Source: Ornithinibacillus halotolerans (GTDB lineage: Bacteria; Bacillota; Bacilli; Bacillales; Amphibacillaceae). From it: a stretch of DNA of 64,000 nucleotides. The stretch's first letter is position 1, and each line of letters begins with the position of its first letter. Below, in pieces: positions 52,712 to 61,279 of the stretch. The notes beneath the pieces were generated by a model. It saw nothing but the letters and a program-made list of their open reading frames with translations, did not search any database and was not told the origin of the DNA. The stretch covers positions 1 to 64,000 of the forward strand of contig NZ_BMEY01000001.1 in NCBI RefSeq assembly GCF_014637405.1, given 5' to 3'. The translations under genes and the position numbers were made by a program.

Positions 52712-54163
52712 ATGACACCAAGTATAGTTGCAACAAGAGAATATAAATTTTTTATGGATGGAGAATGGCGAGAAAGCCGATCAGGGGAAACTATCGATAT
52801 TCATTCACCATACTTGCCAGAAGTAATTGGAAAAGTACAAGCAGTATCGCGAGTAGAAGTAGATGAGGCTATTGAGGCTGCTCATCTCGCACAAATAAAA
52901 TGGGCAGATAAATCTCTTCAAGAACGAAGCGCGTATTTATATAAATGGGCAGATGAATTAGTCCACATGCAAGATGAAATTGCGGAAACAATCATGAAGG
53001 AAGTAGGTAAAACCTTGGCAGATGCCAAAAAAGAAGTAGTGCGCACTGCTGATTTTATTCGATACACGGTTGGAGAAGCGCAACATATAAACGGGGAAAG
53101 TATGCGTGGAGATAATTTCCCAGGCGGTTCAAAATCCAAGCTTGCCATTGTCGAACGGGTACCATTAGGAGTTGTTTTAGCGATATCTCCGTTTAACTAT
53201 CCTGTTAACTTATCCGCTGCAAAAATAGCACCTGCACTAATTGCAGGTAATGCTGTTATTTTTAAACCAGCTACTCAAGGGGCTCTTAGTGGAACAAAAA
53301 TGATTCAAGCATTGCATAAAGCAGGATTACCTAATGGAATCATTAATCTAATTACTGGGAGAGGATCTGACATTGGAGATTATCTAGTGGAACATCCAGG
53401 AATTAACATGATTTCCTTTACGGGTGGTACAAAAACAGGGAAGAACTTAGCGAAAAAATCTGCCATGGTACCGTTAGTTATGGAACTTGGTGGAAAAGAT
53501 CCGGCAATTGTACGGGAAGATGCTGATTTATATGAAGCTGCAAACCATATTATTAGTGGAGCATTTTCTTACTCAGGACAACGTTGTACAGCGATTAAGC
53601 GAGTACTAGTACACGAAAACGTCGCTGATGAGTTAGTGAAACAATTAAGGGTTGAGGTTGAAAACTTAACGGTTGGTTCCCCAGAGGATGGAAATACAGT
53701 GGTTCCATTAATTGATACAAAATCAGCAGACTTTGTGGAAGGCTTGATTAAAGATGCCGCTCGACAAGGTGCTGAAGTATTAACTGGAAACAAGCGAGAA
53801 GGAAATTTAATATACCCGACCCTAATTGACTATGTTAATACAGAAATGAGAATAGCTTGGGAAGAACCTTTTGGTCCTGTTTTACCAATTATTCGTTGTA
53901 CTTCTGATGAAGAAGCAGTGAATATCGCGAATAAGTCTGAATACGGTTTACAAACGAGTATCTTTACGAGGGATATCAATAAAGCATTTGCGCTCGCAAG
54001 TAAAATAGAAACCGGTTCTGTGCAAATAAACGGACGATCAGAACGTGGTCCAGACCATTTTCCTTTTCTCGGAGTAAAAGGATCCGGTATGGGTGTTCAA
54101 GGAATTAGAAAAAGTATCGACTCTATGACTCGTGAGAAAGTTATTGTATTAAATCTTTCTTAA
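52712..54163 (+). CDS. gapN: NADP-dependent glyceraldehyde-3-phosphate dehydrogenase
   Basis: A 483-residue aldehyde dehydrogenase that oxidises glyceraldehyde 3-phosphate directly to 3-phosphoglycerate with NADP+, bypassing ATP formation. Catalytic residues: N162 in AISPFNYPVN, E258 in VMELGGKDP, C292 in SGQRCTAIK. The GapN identity rests on the overall sequence (FFMDGEWRESRSGE, SVQINGRSERGPDHFPFLG). Start ATG 52712 with AAAGGAG. A single gene, supplying NADPH. Confidence 0.92.
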   Translation: MTPSIVATREYKFFMDGEWRESRSGETIDIHSPYLPEVIGKVQAVSRVEVDEAIEAAHLAQIKWADKSLQERSAYLYKWADELVHMQDEIAETIMKEVGKTLADAKKEVVRTADFIRYTVGEAQHINGESMRGDNFPGGSKSKLAIVERVPLGVVLAISPFNYPVNLSAAKIAPALIAGNAVIFKPATQGALSGTKMIQALHKAGLPNGIINLITGRGSDIGDYLVEHPGINMISFTGGTKTGKNLAKKSAMVPLVMELGGKDPAIVREDADLYEAANHIISGAFSYSGQRCTAIKRVLVHENVADELVKQLRVEVENLTVGSPEDGNTVVPLIDTKSADFVEGLIKDAARQGAEVLTGNKREGNLIYPTLIDYVNTEMRIAWEEPFGPVLPIIRCTSDEEAVNIANKSEYGLQTSIFTRDINKAFALASKIETGSVQINGRSERGPDHFPFLGVKGSGMGVQGIRKSIDSMTREKVIVLNLS

Positions 54164-54186
54164 AAGGTATATAAGTGAATATAAAA

Positions 54187-54223
54187 GGTGTCTGACACCC
54201 CCCGAAAATTGTCGAACAGTATC
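54187..54223. repeat. single copy of the GGTGTC..CACC element
   Basis: GGTGTCTGACACCCCCCGAA followed by AATTGTCGAACAGTATC; third member of the family at 45233 and 52297, just after gapN. Confidence 0.65.
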
Positions 54224-54231
54224 AGATAAAG

Positions 54232-54266
54232 AAAAAACGCCTGTATCGTATACAGGCGTTTTCTAC
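54232..54266 (-). terminator. terminator of the RNA candidate (bidirectional)
   Basis: Perfect stem AACGCCTGTAT / ATACAGGCGTT with a 3-nt loop. On the minus strand it is followed by T6CTTT; on the plus strand by TTCT. Confidence 0.88.
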
Positions 54267-54347
54267 GTATATTTGCGGCGATGGAATCATGTGTTCACAT
54301 TCACATGTATTGCCTTATTCCTCGTCTTATGCAAATCAGCTCATCGC
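54232..54347 (-). ncRNA. candidate structured small RNA, about 115 nt
   Basis: On the minus strand an extended -10 (TGCTATAAT) is followed by a 115-nt stretch and a perfect terminator, with no open frame. The RNA folds into nested perfect helices: GCGAT(G) with (C)ATCGC, GGAAU with AUUCC, and CAUGUG with CACAUG capped by AAUGUGAA; UUGC and GCAA could pair across the inner loop. I do not recognise it as a known class. It ends about 70 nt from the convergent gapN stop, so it is a stand-alone transcript, not a leader. Confidence 0.55.
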
Positions 54348-54353
54348 TCTGTT

Positions 54354-54362
54354 ATTATAGCA
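54354..54362 (-). promoter_or_regulatory. extended -10 promoter on the minus strand (TGCTATAAT)
   Basis: Perfect TGn plus TATAAT read on the minus strand; would start transcription near 54347. Confidence 0.6.
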
Positions 54363-54549
54363 CGTATTTCAATTAAACACACTAGCAATTATTGGGCAGA
54401 GACAATTTCTTTCTTTCAACTAGTACACAGTAGACCAAATAGATTTTAAACCCAAATAAAAATAGTCATTTTAAAATTTAGAAAATTCATGTATAGTTAG
54501 GTACTAAGAGCTACTTATACTTAGTAGATATACGAGAGGGGTTTGGTAG

Positions 54550-55401
54550 ATGAATAGAATTATACTGACAACAGAAAGCGGTGCTGATTTGCCACTAGAC
54601 TGGACAAAGCAACATAATATTAAAGTAGTACCAATGCATGTGATTATGGATGATAAAGATTACCTTGATGGACAATTACAAGTGGAAGAAATATATAAAT
54701 ACTACGAGAACACAAAAAAGATACCATCCACAACAGCAACGAATGTCCATGAATACGAGCAATTCTTTCGTGAAATAAAGGAAAATAATCCGAATTGCAC
54801 GATTATCCATATTGGATATACGTCGAAAGCTTCTTCATCCTTTCATAATGCTGTTATCGCGACCGAAGAGATGGAAGGAATTCATCTCCTTGATGCATTA
54901 AATGTTACTGGTGGACTAGGTGCAATCGTTATGTTTGCAGCCAACTTATTACAAGAGAATCCGAACATAGAACCTAAGTCTCTAATTGATCAAATTAATG
55001 CGATTATTCCAAAGTCCAGACTTGCTTTTGTTCCAGGTAGTTTAGACTTTTTGAAAGCAGGAGGAAGGGTTAGTAATCTCGCTTACCTTGGAGGAGCTTT
55101 ATTAAAAATCAAACCACGAATCGAACTAATCGATGGAAAACTCGTTTCTACTAAAAAATACCGTGGTAAGATGAATTCCGTTACAGAAAAACTAATGCAA
55201 GATTATCTAAACCAATACGATATCGATAAATCACAGCTTTATTTACTTTATTCTATCGGTCTAGCAAAAGAGATTCAAGATCGTATGACAAATCTAGCAA
55301 AGGAAAATGGCTTTCGTAGTATAGAGTGGATTCAAGCCGGTGCAATGATTTCTACCCATGCAGGACCTGGTGGTTTTGGAATTGCAGCATTAGAGAAATA
55401 A
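54550..55401 (+). CDS. DegV family fatty-acid-binding protein
   Basis: A 283-residue protein of the DegV/FakB family, which presents fatty acids to the FakA kinase for phosphorylation. Features: ILTTESGADLPLDWTKQHNI, the TxTSKP-like strand KKIPSTTATNVHEYEQFF, GYTSKASSSFHNA, and a C-terminal ISTHAGPGGFGIAA. No fakA is nearby, as is usual. GAGAGGGG precedes the ATG. Confidence 0.9.
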   Translation: MNRIILTTESGADLPLDWTKQHNIKVVPMHVIMDDKDYLDGQLQVEEIYKYYENTKKIPSTTATNVHEYEQFFREIKENNPNCTIIHIGYTSKASSSFHNAVIATEEMEGIHLLDALNVTGGLGAIVMFAANLLQENPNIEPKSLIDQINAIIPKSRLAFVPGSLDFLKAGGRVSNLAYLGGALLKIKPRIELIDGKLVSTKKYRGKMNSVTEKLMQDYLNQYDIDKSQLYLLYSIGLAKEIQDRMTNLAKENGFRSIEWIQAGAMISTHAGPGGFGIAALEK

Positions 55402-55405
55402 TGAC

Positions 55406-55420
55406 GGGGGACTGTCCCCC
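55406..55420 (+). repeat. GGGGGACTGTCCCCC palindrome acting as terminator
   Basis: Third copy of the element, perfectly paired, five nt after the DegV stop and followed by TTTT, so it can terminate that transcript. Confidence 0.75.
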
Positions 55421-55500
55421 TTTTAATTTTTACAACCAATATTCAGAATGTTATGCTATTTCTTTAGTATTATAGTGAAAAATAGAAAGGAAATCGATGG

Positions 55501-56007
55501 ATGCGAATCCGTAATATAGCACAAAAAATAGTCGTTAAACTATTTAAATTGGGAATAAGAAATTCAGCAAAGGCCGTTATCATAAAAGAAGGGAAGTTAC
55601 TTGCTATTAAAATGCTTGAAAATGGTGGAACGTATTATATTCTACCTGGTGGTGGCCAAAAACATGGCGAAAATCTTCATCAGGCATTAATGAGGGAGTG
55701 CAAAGAAGAATTAGGTGTAGAGGTGGAAATAGGTGAATTATTATTTGTAAGAGAATATATTGGTAAAAACCATGAGCTTGCTAAATACCATTCCCATGCA
55801 CATCAAACTGAGTTTATGTTCTTATGTCATCTCAAAGCGGAAACTGATAGCAAAGGAAGCAATCCGGATAAAGGACAAATCGGTGTAGAATGGCTACCAA
55901 TAGATAGTTTATTAGAGTATAAACTATTTCCCCGAGCATTAAGAACTTATTTAATTTCTTACTATCGAAGTGAGAAAATGCCTACTTATGTAGGCGATAT
56001 GAATTAA
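55501..56007 (+). CDS. Nudix hydrolase
   Basis: A 168-residue protein with the Nudix box GGQKHGENLHQALMRECKEE then LGV (residues about 50-72). It shares FVREYIGKNH and the C-terminal YVGDMN with the gene at 41288, so the two are paralogues; it has an extra 17-residue basic N-terminus. AAAGGAAATC lies upstream of the ATG. Confidence 0.9.
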   Translation: MRIRNIAQKIVVKLFKLGIRNSAKAVIIKEGKLLAIKMLENGGTYYILPGGGQKHGENLHQALMRECKEELGVEVEIGELLFVREYIGKNHELAKYHSHAHQTEFMFLCHLKAETDSKGSNPDKGQIGVEWLPIDSLLEYKLFPRALRTYLISYYRSEKMPTYVGDMN

Positions 56008-56045
56008 AGCAATGAACTATAATTCTTGGGAAAGGATGTCTCGTA

Positions 56046-56216
56046 ATGTTATCAAATAAGTTCCTGTTACTTGGTATTGCTATCATGTTAGTGGCGATAT
56101 ATATCCAAAACAGTGAAGGTAGCAGATTTTCTGGAACTGAAATTATCTTCTTTGTGATAGGAATTCTTTTAACGATTATCGGATTCTTTATTAAAAATCA
56201 GAAACAAGATGGATAG
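56046..56216 (+). CDS. small membrane protein, 56 aa
   Basis: ATG 56046 with AAAGGATG eight nt upstream. Two helices: KFLLLGIAIMLVAIYI and EIIFFVIGILLTIIGFFI, tail KNQKQDG. It lies 38 nt after the Nudix gene and is probably co-transcribed. Family not recognised. Confidence 0.68.
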   Translation: MLSNKFLLLGIAIMLVAIYIQNSEGSRFSGTEIIFFVIGILLTIIGFFIKNQKQDG

Positions 56217-56415
56217 CCACTTGCTACAAAGAGGAGTGTTATGAGGTTAACCTTGTCCTAGTAGGATGTGAGACCTTTTTGTATCTCTTGATCATTCCCT
56301 TCAAACTTTCGTACAACACAACAGGTAAAACCACATAGCCCGTTTACAATCACATCATTTATCATTATACTGAAAATCATAAACATTTTAGAAAATTTAC
56401 TAGAGGTGACATCAT

Positions 56416-57174
56416 ATGAATCAACTGACGACAATTGCTATTCAAGGCGCGATGGATTGTGAAATATCAGCCCTTCTAAAGGAAATGGGAGAGTATAAAG
56501 AAGAAAAACATGGTGGTTTTTTCTATTACATTGGTGAGATAGGTGAGCTTCCAGTAGTCGTTTCCAAAACGGATATTGGTTTTGTTACTGCAGCAGCATC
56601 AACGACTCTTCTCATTGAGAAATATCAACCTTCAATCATAATTAATCAAGGTACAGCTGGTGGTCATGATCCTAAATTATTCGTATATGATTTGATAATT
56701 GGGAATGAAGTTATTAACATCAATGGTTTTCGTACAGGAATTCTGGAGCAAGGTCAAGGATCTGATCCAACAACTTGGGTTCATTTAGATTCATTGTTCC
56801 CTGATGAAAATGGTGTACATCCAGCACCAGAAGTCTTAACTAGTGATCCTAAGTTAGTAGAGATCGTTTTAGCAACAGCTAGTACATATACATACGGAAA
56901 AGTAGTAGAAGGAACAATTGGAAGTGCTGAAGTTTGGAATCGAGAGATGGACCGGATCCATTGGTTACGGGATACGTTTAACACAAGTGCCGAAGAAATG
57001 GAGGCCTATCCAGCTGGTAAAATTGCAAAATTAAATAATATCCCTTATCTATCATTTCGAATTATATCAAACTCTGAAGTGATCGATGACGATACAGAAG
57101 ATTTAGAGACGGCTGGTATTTACTGTGCAGAATTTGCAGTTGAAGTCGTGAAGGCAATCGGAAGGAACCTTTAA
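56416..57174 (+). CDS. MTAN-like nucleosidase (phosphorylase superfamily)
   Basis: A 252-residue PNP/UDP-family protein. It starts with the family strand IAIQGAMDCEISALLKEM, has SKTDIGFVTAAASTTLLIEK and IIINQGTAGGHDPKLFVYDL, and ends with the ligand-binding SFRIISNSEVIDDDTEDLET, where Asp/Glu would be catalytic. The closest role is cleavage of methylthioadenosine or S-adenosylhomocysteine, but it is longer than standard MTAN (about 230 aa) and the substrate may differ. TAGAGGTGAC precedes the ATG. Confidence 0.84.
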   Translation: MNQLTTIAIQGAMDCEISALLKEMGEYKEEKHGGFFYYIGEIGELPVVVSKTDIGFVTAAASTTLLIEKYQPSIIINQGTAGGHDPKLFVYDLIIGNEVININGFRTGILEQGQGSDPTTWVHLDSLFPDENGVHPAPEVLTSDPKLVEIVLATASTYTYGKVVEGTIGSAEVWNREMDRIHWLRDTFNTSAEEMEAYPAGKIAKLNNIPYLSFRIISNSEVIDDDTEDLETAGIYCAEFAVEVVKAIGRNL

Positions 57175-57244
57175 GAGGAAGTCTTGTGAATGAGGAGGTT
57201 TTAGATAGAAAACTACGATAATTGTACAAGGGGGAGCATGTCAA

Positions 57245-57715
57245 TTGGAACAAACCAATACATACACCTACTTCGGTATTGAAAGTAATGGACAAATTGT
57301 TAGCAGGGGATTAGTGGCCTACGAAAGAGGGATCTTTAATCCAGAAGATATTACGAATTTACTAGGGATCCAACCGTTTCAGAGTTGGAACAAAGGAGAT
57401 CGTAGTAAAAATGGGAGGGAGTATTTATTTTCTTCCTGGGATGCAGAGAAGTCTGATATCGAGAGATTGGACGTAGGGGCACAGATTTTGGATACGATTA
57501 AAAACTTAAAAAATAAGATTCCATTATTAAATCAAATTAAGGAACAATATGATGTTAATTTTGTAATTATGGTTGTTCAATATATTCGTGGTGATGAACA
57601 ACCTCATATCTATATGAATAAAGAAATCATTGAATTTTGCTATTTAACAGATACGATCATAAACTTTGATACGTATATCGATCATCTGGATGATGAACTT
57701 GCGATTAGCGAATAA
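57245..57715 (+). CDS. DUF4279 family protein
   Basis: A 156-residue soluble protein with the DUF4279 pattern: LVAYERGIFNPEDITNLLGI then QPFQSWNKGDRS and REYLFSSWDA. Function unknown; relatives often sit in toxin-immunity neighbourhoods. TTG start with GGGGGAG eight nt upstream. Confidence 0.78.
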   Translation: MEQTNTYTYFGIESNGQIVSRGLVAYERGIFNPEDITNLLGIQPFQSWNKGDRSKNGREYLFSSWDAEKSDIERLDVGAQILDTIKNLKNKIPLLNQIKEQYDVNFVIMVVQYIRGDEQPHIYMNKEIIEFCYLTDTIINFDTYIDHLDDELAISE

Positions 57716-57744
57716 GGAACGGAGTGGGACAAGTAAACGTCCCA

Positions 57745-58188
57745 CTACAATCCAGTACTTAATTTACCTTGTAAAGCTTTCAACTGTTGTAATAGCGCTT
57801 CATACTCCGCTAGTTCAATATTACAAGCTAACACTTCTTTAGCAATTACTTCAGTGATTGCATGTTTTTCATCTAGCGCTTTTGCTTCCAAAAAGATACA
57901 TACCTTCCGTTCATCATTTGCGGCACGTTCTTTCCGGACCCAGCCATTCGTCTCCATCCGTTTAATCATTGGTGTCAGTGTTCCAGTACCTAATTTTAAA
58001 CGTTCTCCTAACTCTTTTACAGTCATTCCATTTCTTTCCCATAGAGCAAGAAGTACTAAATATTGTGGATACGTAATGCCAAAGGGATGAAGTACATTGG
58101 AATATAATTTTGTGAATTGGCTATTTGTTTCATAAATGGCAAAGCAAAGTTGATTTTCTAATGTTAAAAAGTCTAGCAATGAACTCAT
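57745..58188 (-). CDS. ohrR: OhrR-type MarR repressor
   Basis: A 147-residue MarR-family regulator with the reactive Cys of OhrR in TLENQLCFAIYETNSQFTKL (C15) and a winged helix with recognition region KLGTGTLTPMIKRMETNGWV. Organic hydroperoxides oxidise the Cys and release DNA. It is the second gene of an operon with gpx; the two are 14 nt apart. The operator at 58699-58727 fits autoregulation. The ribosome site is weak (TAGGACTGGGG). Confidence 0.88.
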   Translation of the reverse strand: MSSLLDFLTLENQLCFAIYETNSQFTKLYSNVLHPFGITYPQYLVLLALWERNGMTVKELGERLKLGTGTLTPMIKRMETNGWVRKERAANDERKVCIFLEAKALDEKHAITEVIAKEVLACNIELAEYEALLQQLKALQGKLSTGL

Positions 58189-58202
58189 CCCCAGTCCTAA
58201 AA

Positions 58203-58679
58203 TTATAATACTTTCCGAATATCTTTATCCATCTTAGCAGGTTTTGTTGTAGGAGCATAACGTTCAACAACTTCACCGTTGCGATCGATTAGAAATTTAG
58301 TGAAATTCCATTTAATATCTTTGGAAAGGAGGCCACCTTTTGCTGATTTTAAATAAGTGAATAGAGGATCTTCATTCTTTCCGTTTACATCAATCTTGCC
58401 ATACATAGGAAAGCTTACGCCATAATTTAATTGACAGAATTCCGTTGTTTCTTCAATATTATCAAATTCTTGGTTGTTAAACTGGCTACAAGGGAATCCT
58501 AAAACGACTAAATCTTTATCTTTATACTGACTGTAAATTTCTTGTAATTCTTTAAATTGGTCAACTAACCCACATTTACTAGCTGTGTTAACAATGATAA
58601 GTGGTTTTCCTTCATAATCTCTTAGTGATTGTTCTTCTCCATTTGCTTTCTTAACTGTAAAATCATAAACCGTAGTCAA
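58203..58679 (-). CDS. gpx: glutathione-peroxidase-family thiol peroxidase
   Basis: A 158-residue peroxidase of the BsaA type. The peroxidatic Cys is in NTASKCGLVDQF (C36) and the second Cys in GFPCSQFNNQE; the Gln of that motif and Trp/Asn in KWNFTKFLI complete the tetrad. In bacilli such enzymes use thioredoxin or bacillithiol instead of glutathione (family knowledge). TTG start with GAGGAGG. First gene of the operon controlled by the OhrR-like operator. Confidence 0.92.
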   Translation of the reverse strand: MTTVYDFTVKKANGEEQSLRDYEGKPLIIVNTASKCGLVDQFKELQEIYSQYKDKDLVVLGFPCSQFNNQEFDNIEETTEFCQLNYGVSFPMYGKIDVNGKNEDPLFTYLKSAKGGLLSKDIKWNFTKFLIDRNGEVVERYAPTTKPAKMDKDIRKVL

Positions 58680-58698
58680 TGTAATTCCTCCTCAATTA

Positions 58699-58727
58699 AA
58701 TCGTGTACGATTTAATTGTACACGATT
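58699..58727. promoter_or_regulatory. OhrR-type operator
   Basis: Perfect 10-bp inverted arms AATCGTGTAC / GTACACGATT around GATTTAATT. The central TACGATTTAATTGTA differs from the Bacillus OhrR box TACAATTNAATTGTA at one position. It lies about 20 nt upstream of the gpx start. Confidence 0.8.
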
Positions 58728-58946
58728 TAATTAACAAATTCAATTTTTGTTTCGAATTCGTTTAGTATTCTCTATATTTCATTTATTTCTCCCATCCCCA
58801 TAAATTAGTATGAACTTTCGAATATAGTAACGTTGAAATATTGTACAAAAGTACGATTCCTTTTTAAGAATGTTATGAGGTCCATGTGAATATGAATATA
58901 GATGTGATTTAACGACAAAAATAAACGAATATTGCGGGGGATTAAA

Positions 58947-61040
58947 TTGACAACAGAGAATGTACTAATTAATAAAACTTATTATCAAAGTTTGTTAGAT
59001 GATAACAAACAAAGTCATCCGATAAAACTATTAGGTGATAAGTTCAGAGAAGAAATGCGAACAGAACAGCCGGATTTATCTTCTATTCGCTATGCACAAG
59101 GGGAAGTCTACTTTATGAATGGGGATTATGAAGCAGCCGTTCATAAATGGCAATTTCCATTAGAGCCTTCACTCGTTCCTTGGGCACAGAAAAATATAGC
59201 TGATGCTCATATGGAAATGGGTATTTTAGATTTAGCGGAAAAATTTTATCATGAGGTAAAAACGGAATCACTCGTGTTAAAATCAGAAGTCCTATTACAG
59301 TTATTTTCTTTGTACATACAACAAGATGAAAGTAATAAAGCGGTTAATACGATTAAAGAAGCGGTTCAATTACATCCCGATTATGGCCGTATTACCGAAA
59401 TTGCTCAAACGTATTTTGAAGATATTCAAGATTGGGATAGTGCAATTGAGTTAGCAGTAAATGAAGCCATTCGAACGCAAGCTTTTTCTTGGTTTGAAAT
59501 CTTACAAGGGTATGCGGAGCATGGTCTTACAACAAATATTGATCCGACATACTTTAAGGATTGTTTAAAGACAGTAATACAACTCGACCCAAAACGATTT
59601 GAAAGTTTACTAGAAGTATTTTGGAAGAGTTATCGAGGAAGTACGAATTATATTGAATGGTTATCTGTATGTAACGAAATCCTTTTAGAAACATTACCAG
59701 ACCAAACGTTTACTTGGGAGAAGCTTCCACAGTTATTTGCTGACACGTTCTTTGAATTAATTAGTGGACGGTTCTTAATTCGAGAGATTCGTGATGTCAT
59801 GAATAGTCATGTAAGGAATTGGCTAACATTATCTTCAGCTAATGCATTATCCGTATCATCTGCCATTCTTGCTTGGGATGAAATTTTCCCAGCGGAACTG
59901 GATGCTAATTTAATAAAGGAAGCAGAACAACTTTATGCTCAATCACCAGCAGCTCATAATGGTAGGGAAGAGGGCCTTCTCATTTATGAAGCTATTAAAG
60001 TTTGGGCTGAGAAAGAAGGTTTGCTAGAACGCTTAATCGAATATATGGCGCCAATAATTGATCATGAAGTTATAACACAAGCAAATCCAACTACGATCAG
60101 AAATATGATCAAAGAAGCGATAAGTTTCTTAATGGAACAAAAGAGGGAATTGCTAGTCTCTATTAAGCAGGACATTCAATGGAATGAAGAACGACAAACT
60201 GAAATTATTGATATGGAACAGCAAATTCGTGACATGGAAAAAGAAAAAGCAACGACCATGATTACTTCGTTCCAGGAATTTAAAGAGAAATTAAAGGAAA
60301 ACATGACAAGTAAAATCCCTAAAATTATTCGTTATTGTTCTGAACTAGTTCAGGAAGATAGTGACTTTACCAAACTCCATGTCGAACTAAATACAGAAAT
60401 GAACAAACGTTTGAACCAATACTTAGGTAAAACCGTTATGTATGAGTATGATCGTTATCGTAAGCAATGGCTGGAGTCTTGTGAAAACGAATGGAGAGAC
60501 AGTCAGGAGACAATTGATCAACTAGCATTACAAATGAATGAAACATTTGGTGAGGAAAGAGTTAAATTAAAAGGGGACTTTAAAGTATTAGAGGATTGGC
60601 AACGGGATTTAGACCGAATGTCTAGAGGATTAATATTGCGAGAAGAAGTTAATATTATGTTACGAAAAAATGCTTCCCAACTTCTTCTAAAAGGTGCTGG
60701 AAAAATTCTTGGTTCCATCACGAAAAATAAAGATATGCTTTATACTCGCTATAAAAACTACATCGAAAATGGTGATTATAGTGACATTGCAGAAGAAATT
60801 ATTCGTCCATTCCTTCAGCAAATGGAGTCGTTTGAGGATTCTATTGAATGGGATGTGAATCGTTTCTTTACTAATTCCTACGATGTATTAAATGTAGTCA
60901 ATGAAGAAGTACAAGATGAAATTGGAAAACTACAACATACATTAACAACCTTGCTCGAAAAACCGGAGATTTACCGAGATCCACTTACCCTATTTGAATT
61001 ACGACTACATCACTATGAGTTGATGAATCGTATAAGTTAA
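58947..61040 (+). CDS. large TPR-type protein, 697 aa
   Basis: Residues about 35-160 show tetratricopeptide-like helical pairs (SIRYAQGEVYFMNGDYEAAV, SEVLLQLFSLYIQQDESNKA). The middle is helical, about 405-440 is a charged coiled coil (EERQTEIIDMEQQIRDMEKE), and the C-terminal 250 residues are helical and end in YELMNRIS. There is no Walker motif. Some related Bacillus TPR proteins are encoded with dynamin-like GTPases, but none is present here. TTG 58947 follows GCGGGGG. Confidence 0.7.
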   Translation: MTTENVLINKTYYQSLLDDNKQSHPIKLLGDKFREEMRTEQPDLSSIRYAQGEVYFMNGDYEAAVHKWQFPLEPSLVPWAQKNIADAHMEMGILDLAEKFYHEVKTESLVLKSEVLLQLFSLYIQQDESNKAVNTIKEAVQLHPDYGRITEIAQTYFEDIQDWDSAIELAVNEAIRTQAFSWFEILQGYAEHGLTTNIDPTYFKDCLKTVIQLDPKRFESLLEVFWKSYRGSTNYIEWLSVCNEILLETLPDQTFTWEKLPQLFADTFFELISGRFLIREIRDVMNSHVRNWLTLSSANALSVSSAILAWDEIFPAELDANLIKEAEQLYAQSPAAHNGREEGLLIYEAIKVWAEKEGLLERLIEYMAPIIDHEVITQANPTTIRNMIKEAISFLMEQKRELLVSIKQDIQWNEERQTEIIDMEQQIRDMEKEKATTMITSFQEFKEKLKENMTSKIPKIIRYCSELVQEDSDFTKLHVELNTEMNKRLNQYLGKTVMYEYDRYRKQWLESCENEWRDSQETIDQLALQMNETFGEERVKLKGDFKVLEDWQRDLDRMSRGLILREEVNIMLRKNASQLLLKGAGKILGSITKNKDMLYTRYKNYIENGDYSDIAEEIIRPFLQQMESFEDSIEWDVNRFFTNSYDVLNVVNEEVQDEIGKLQHTLTTLLEKPEIYRDPLTLFELRLHHYELMNRIS

Positions 61041-61047
61041 TAGAAGA

Positions 61048-61085
61048 AAGCCTTAGATTCTTTTTAGCAATCTAGGGCTTTTTTA
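61048..61085 (+). terminator. rho-independent terminator
   Basis: Stem AAGCCTTAGATT / AATCTAGGGCTT with one mismatch and T6. Confidence 0.85.
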
Positions 61086-61279
61086 TTAGAATTATAATCC
61101 AGGTGAAGTGACCCAGAGTTAATATTACCTAGATTTCTAAATTTACAGCTCTAAGTTTTGTACTTATGAACTATGTTGTATGAAATAAAATTAATGTATG
61201 GTAAATAAGGGGTTTATTTTTATAATTTACACCAGTGTTCAAACAAGAACGATATTTAATAATAATAGGGGGAGTACAT

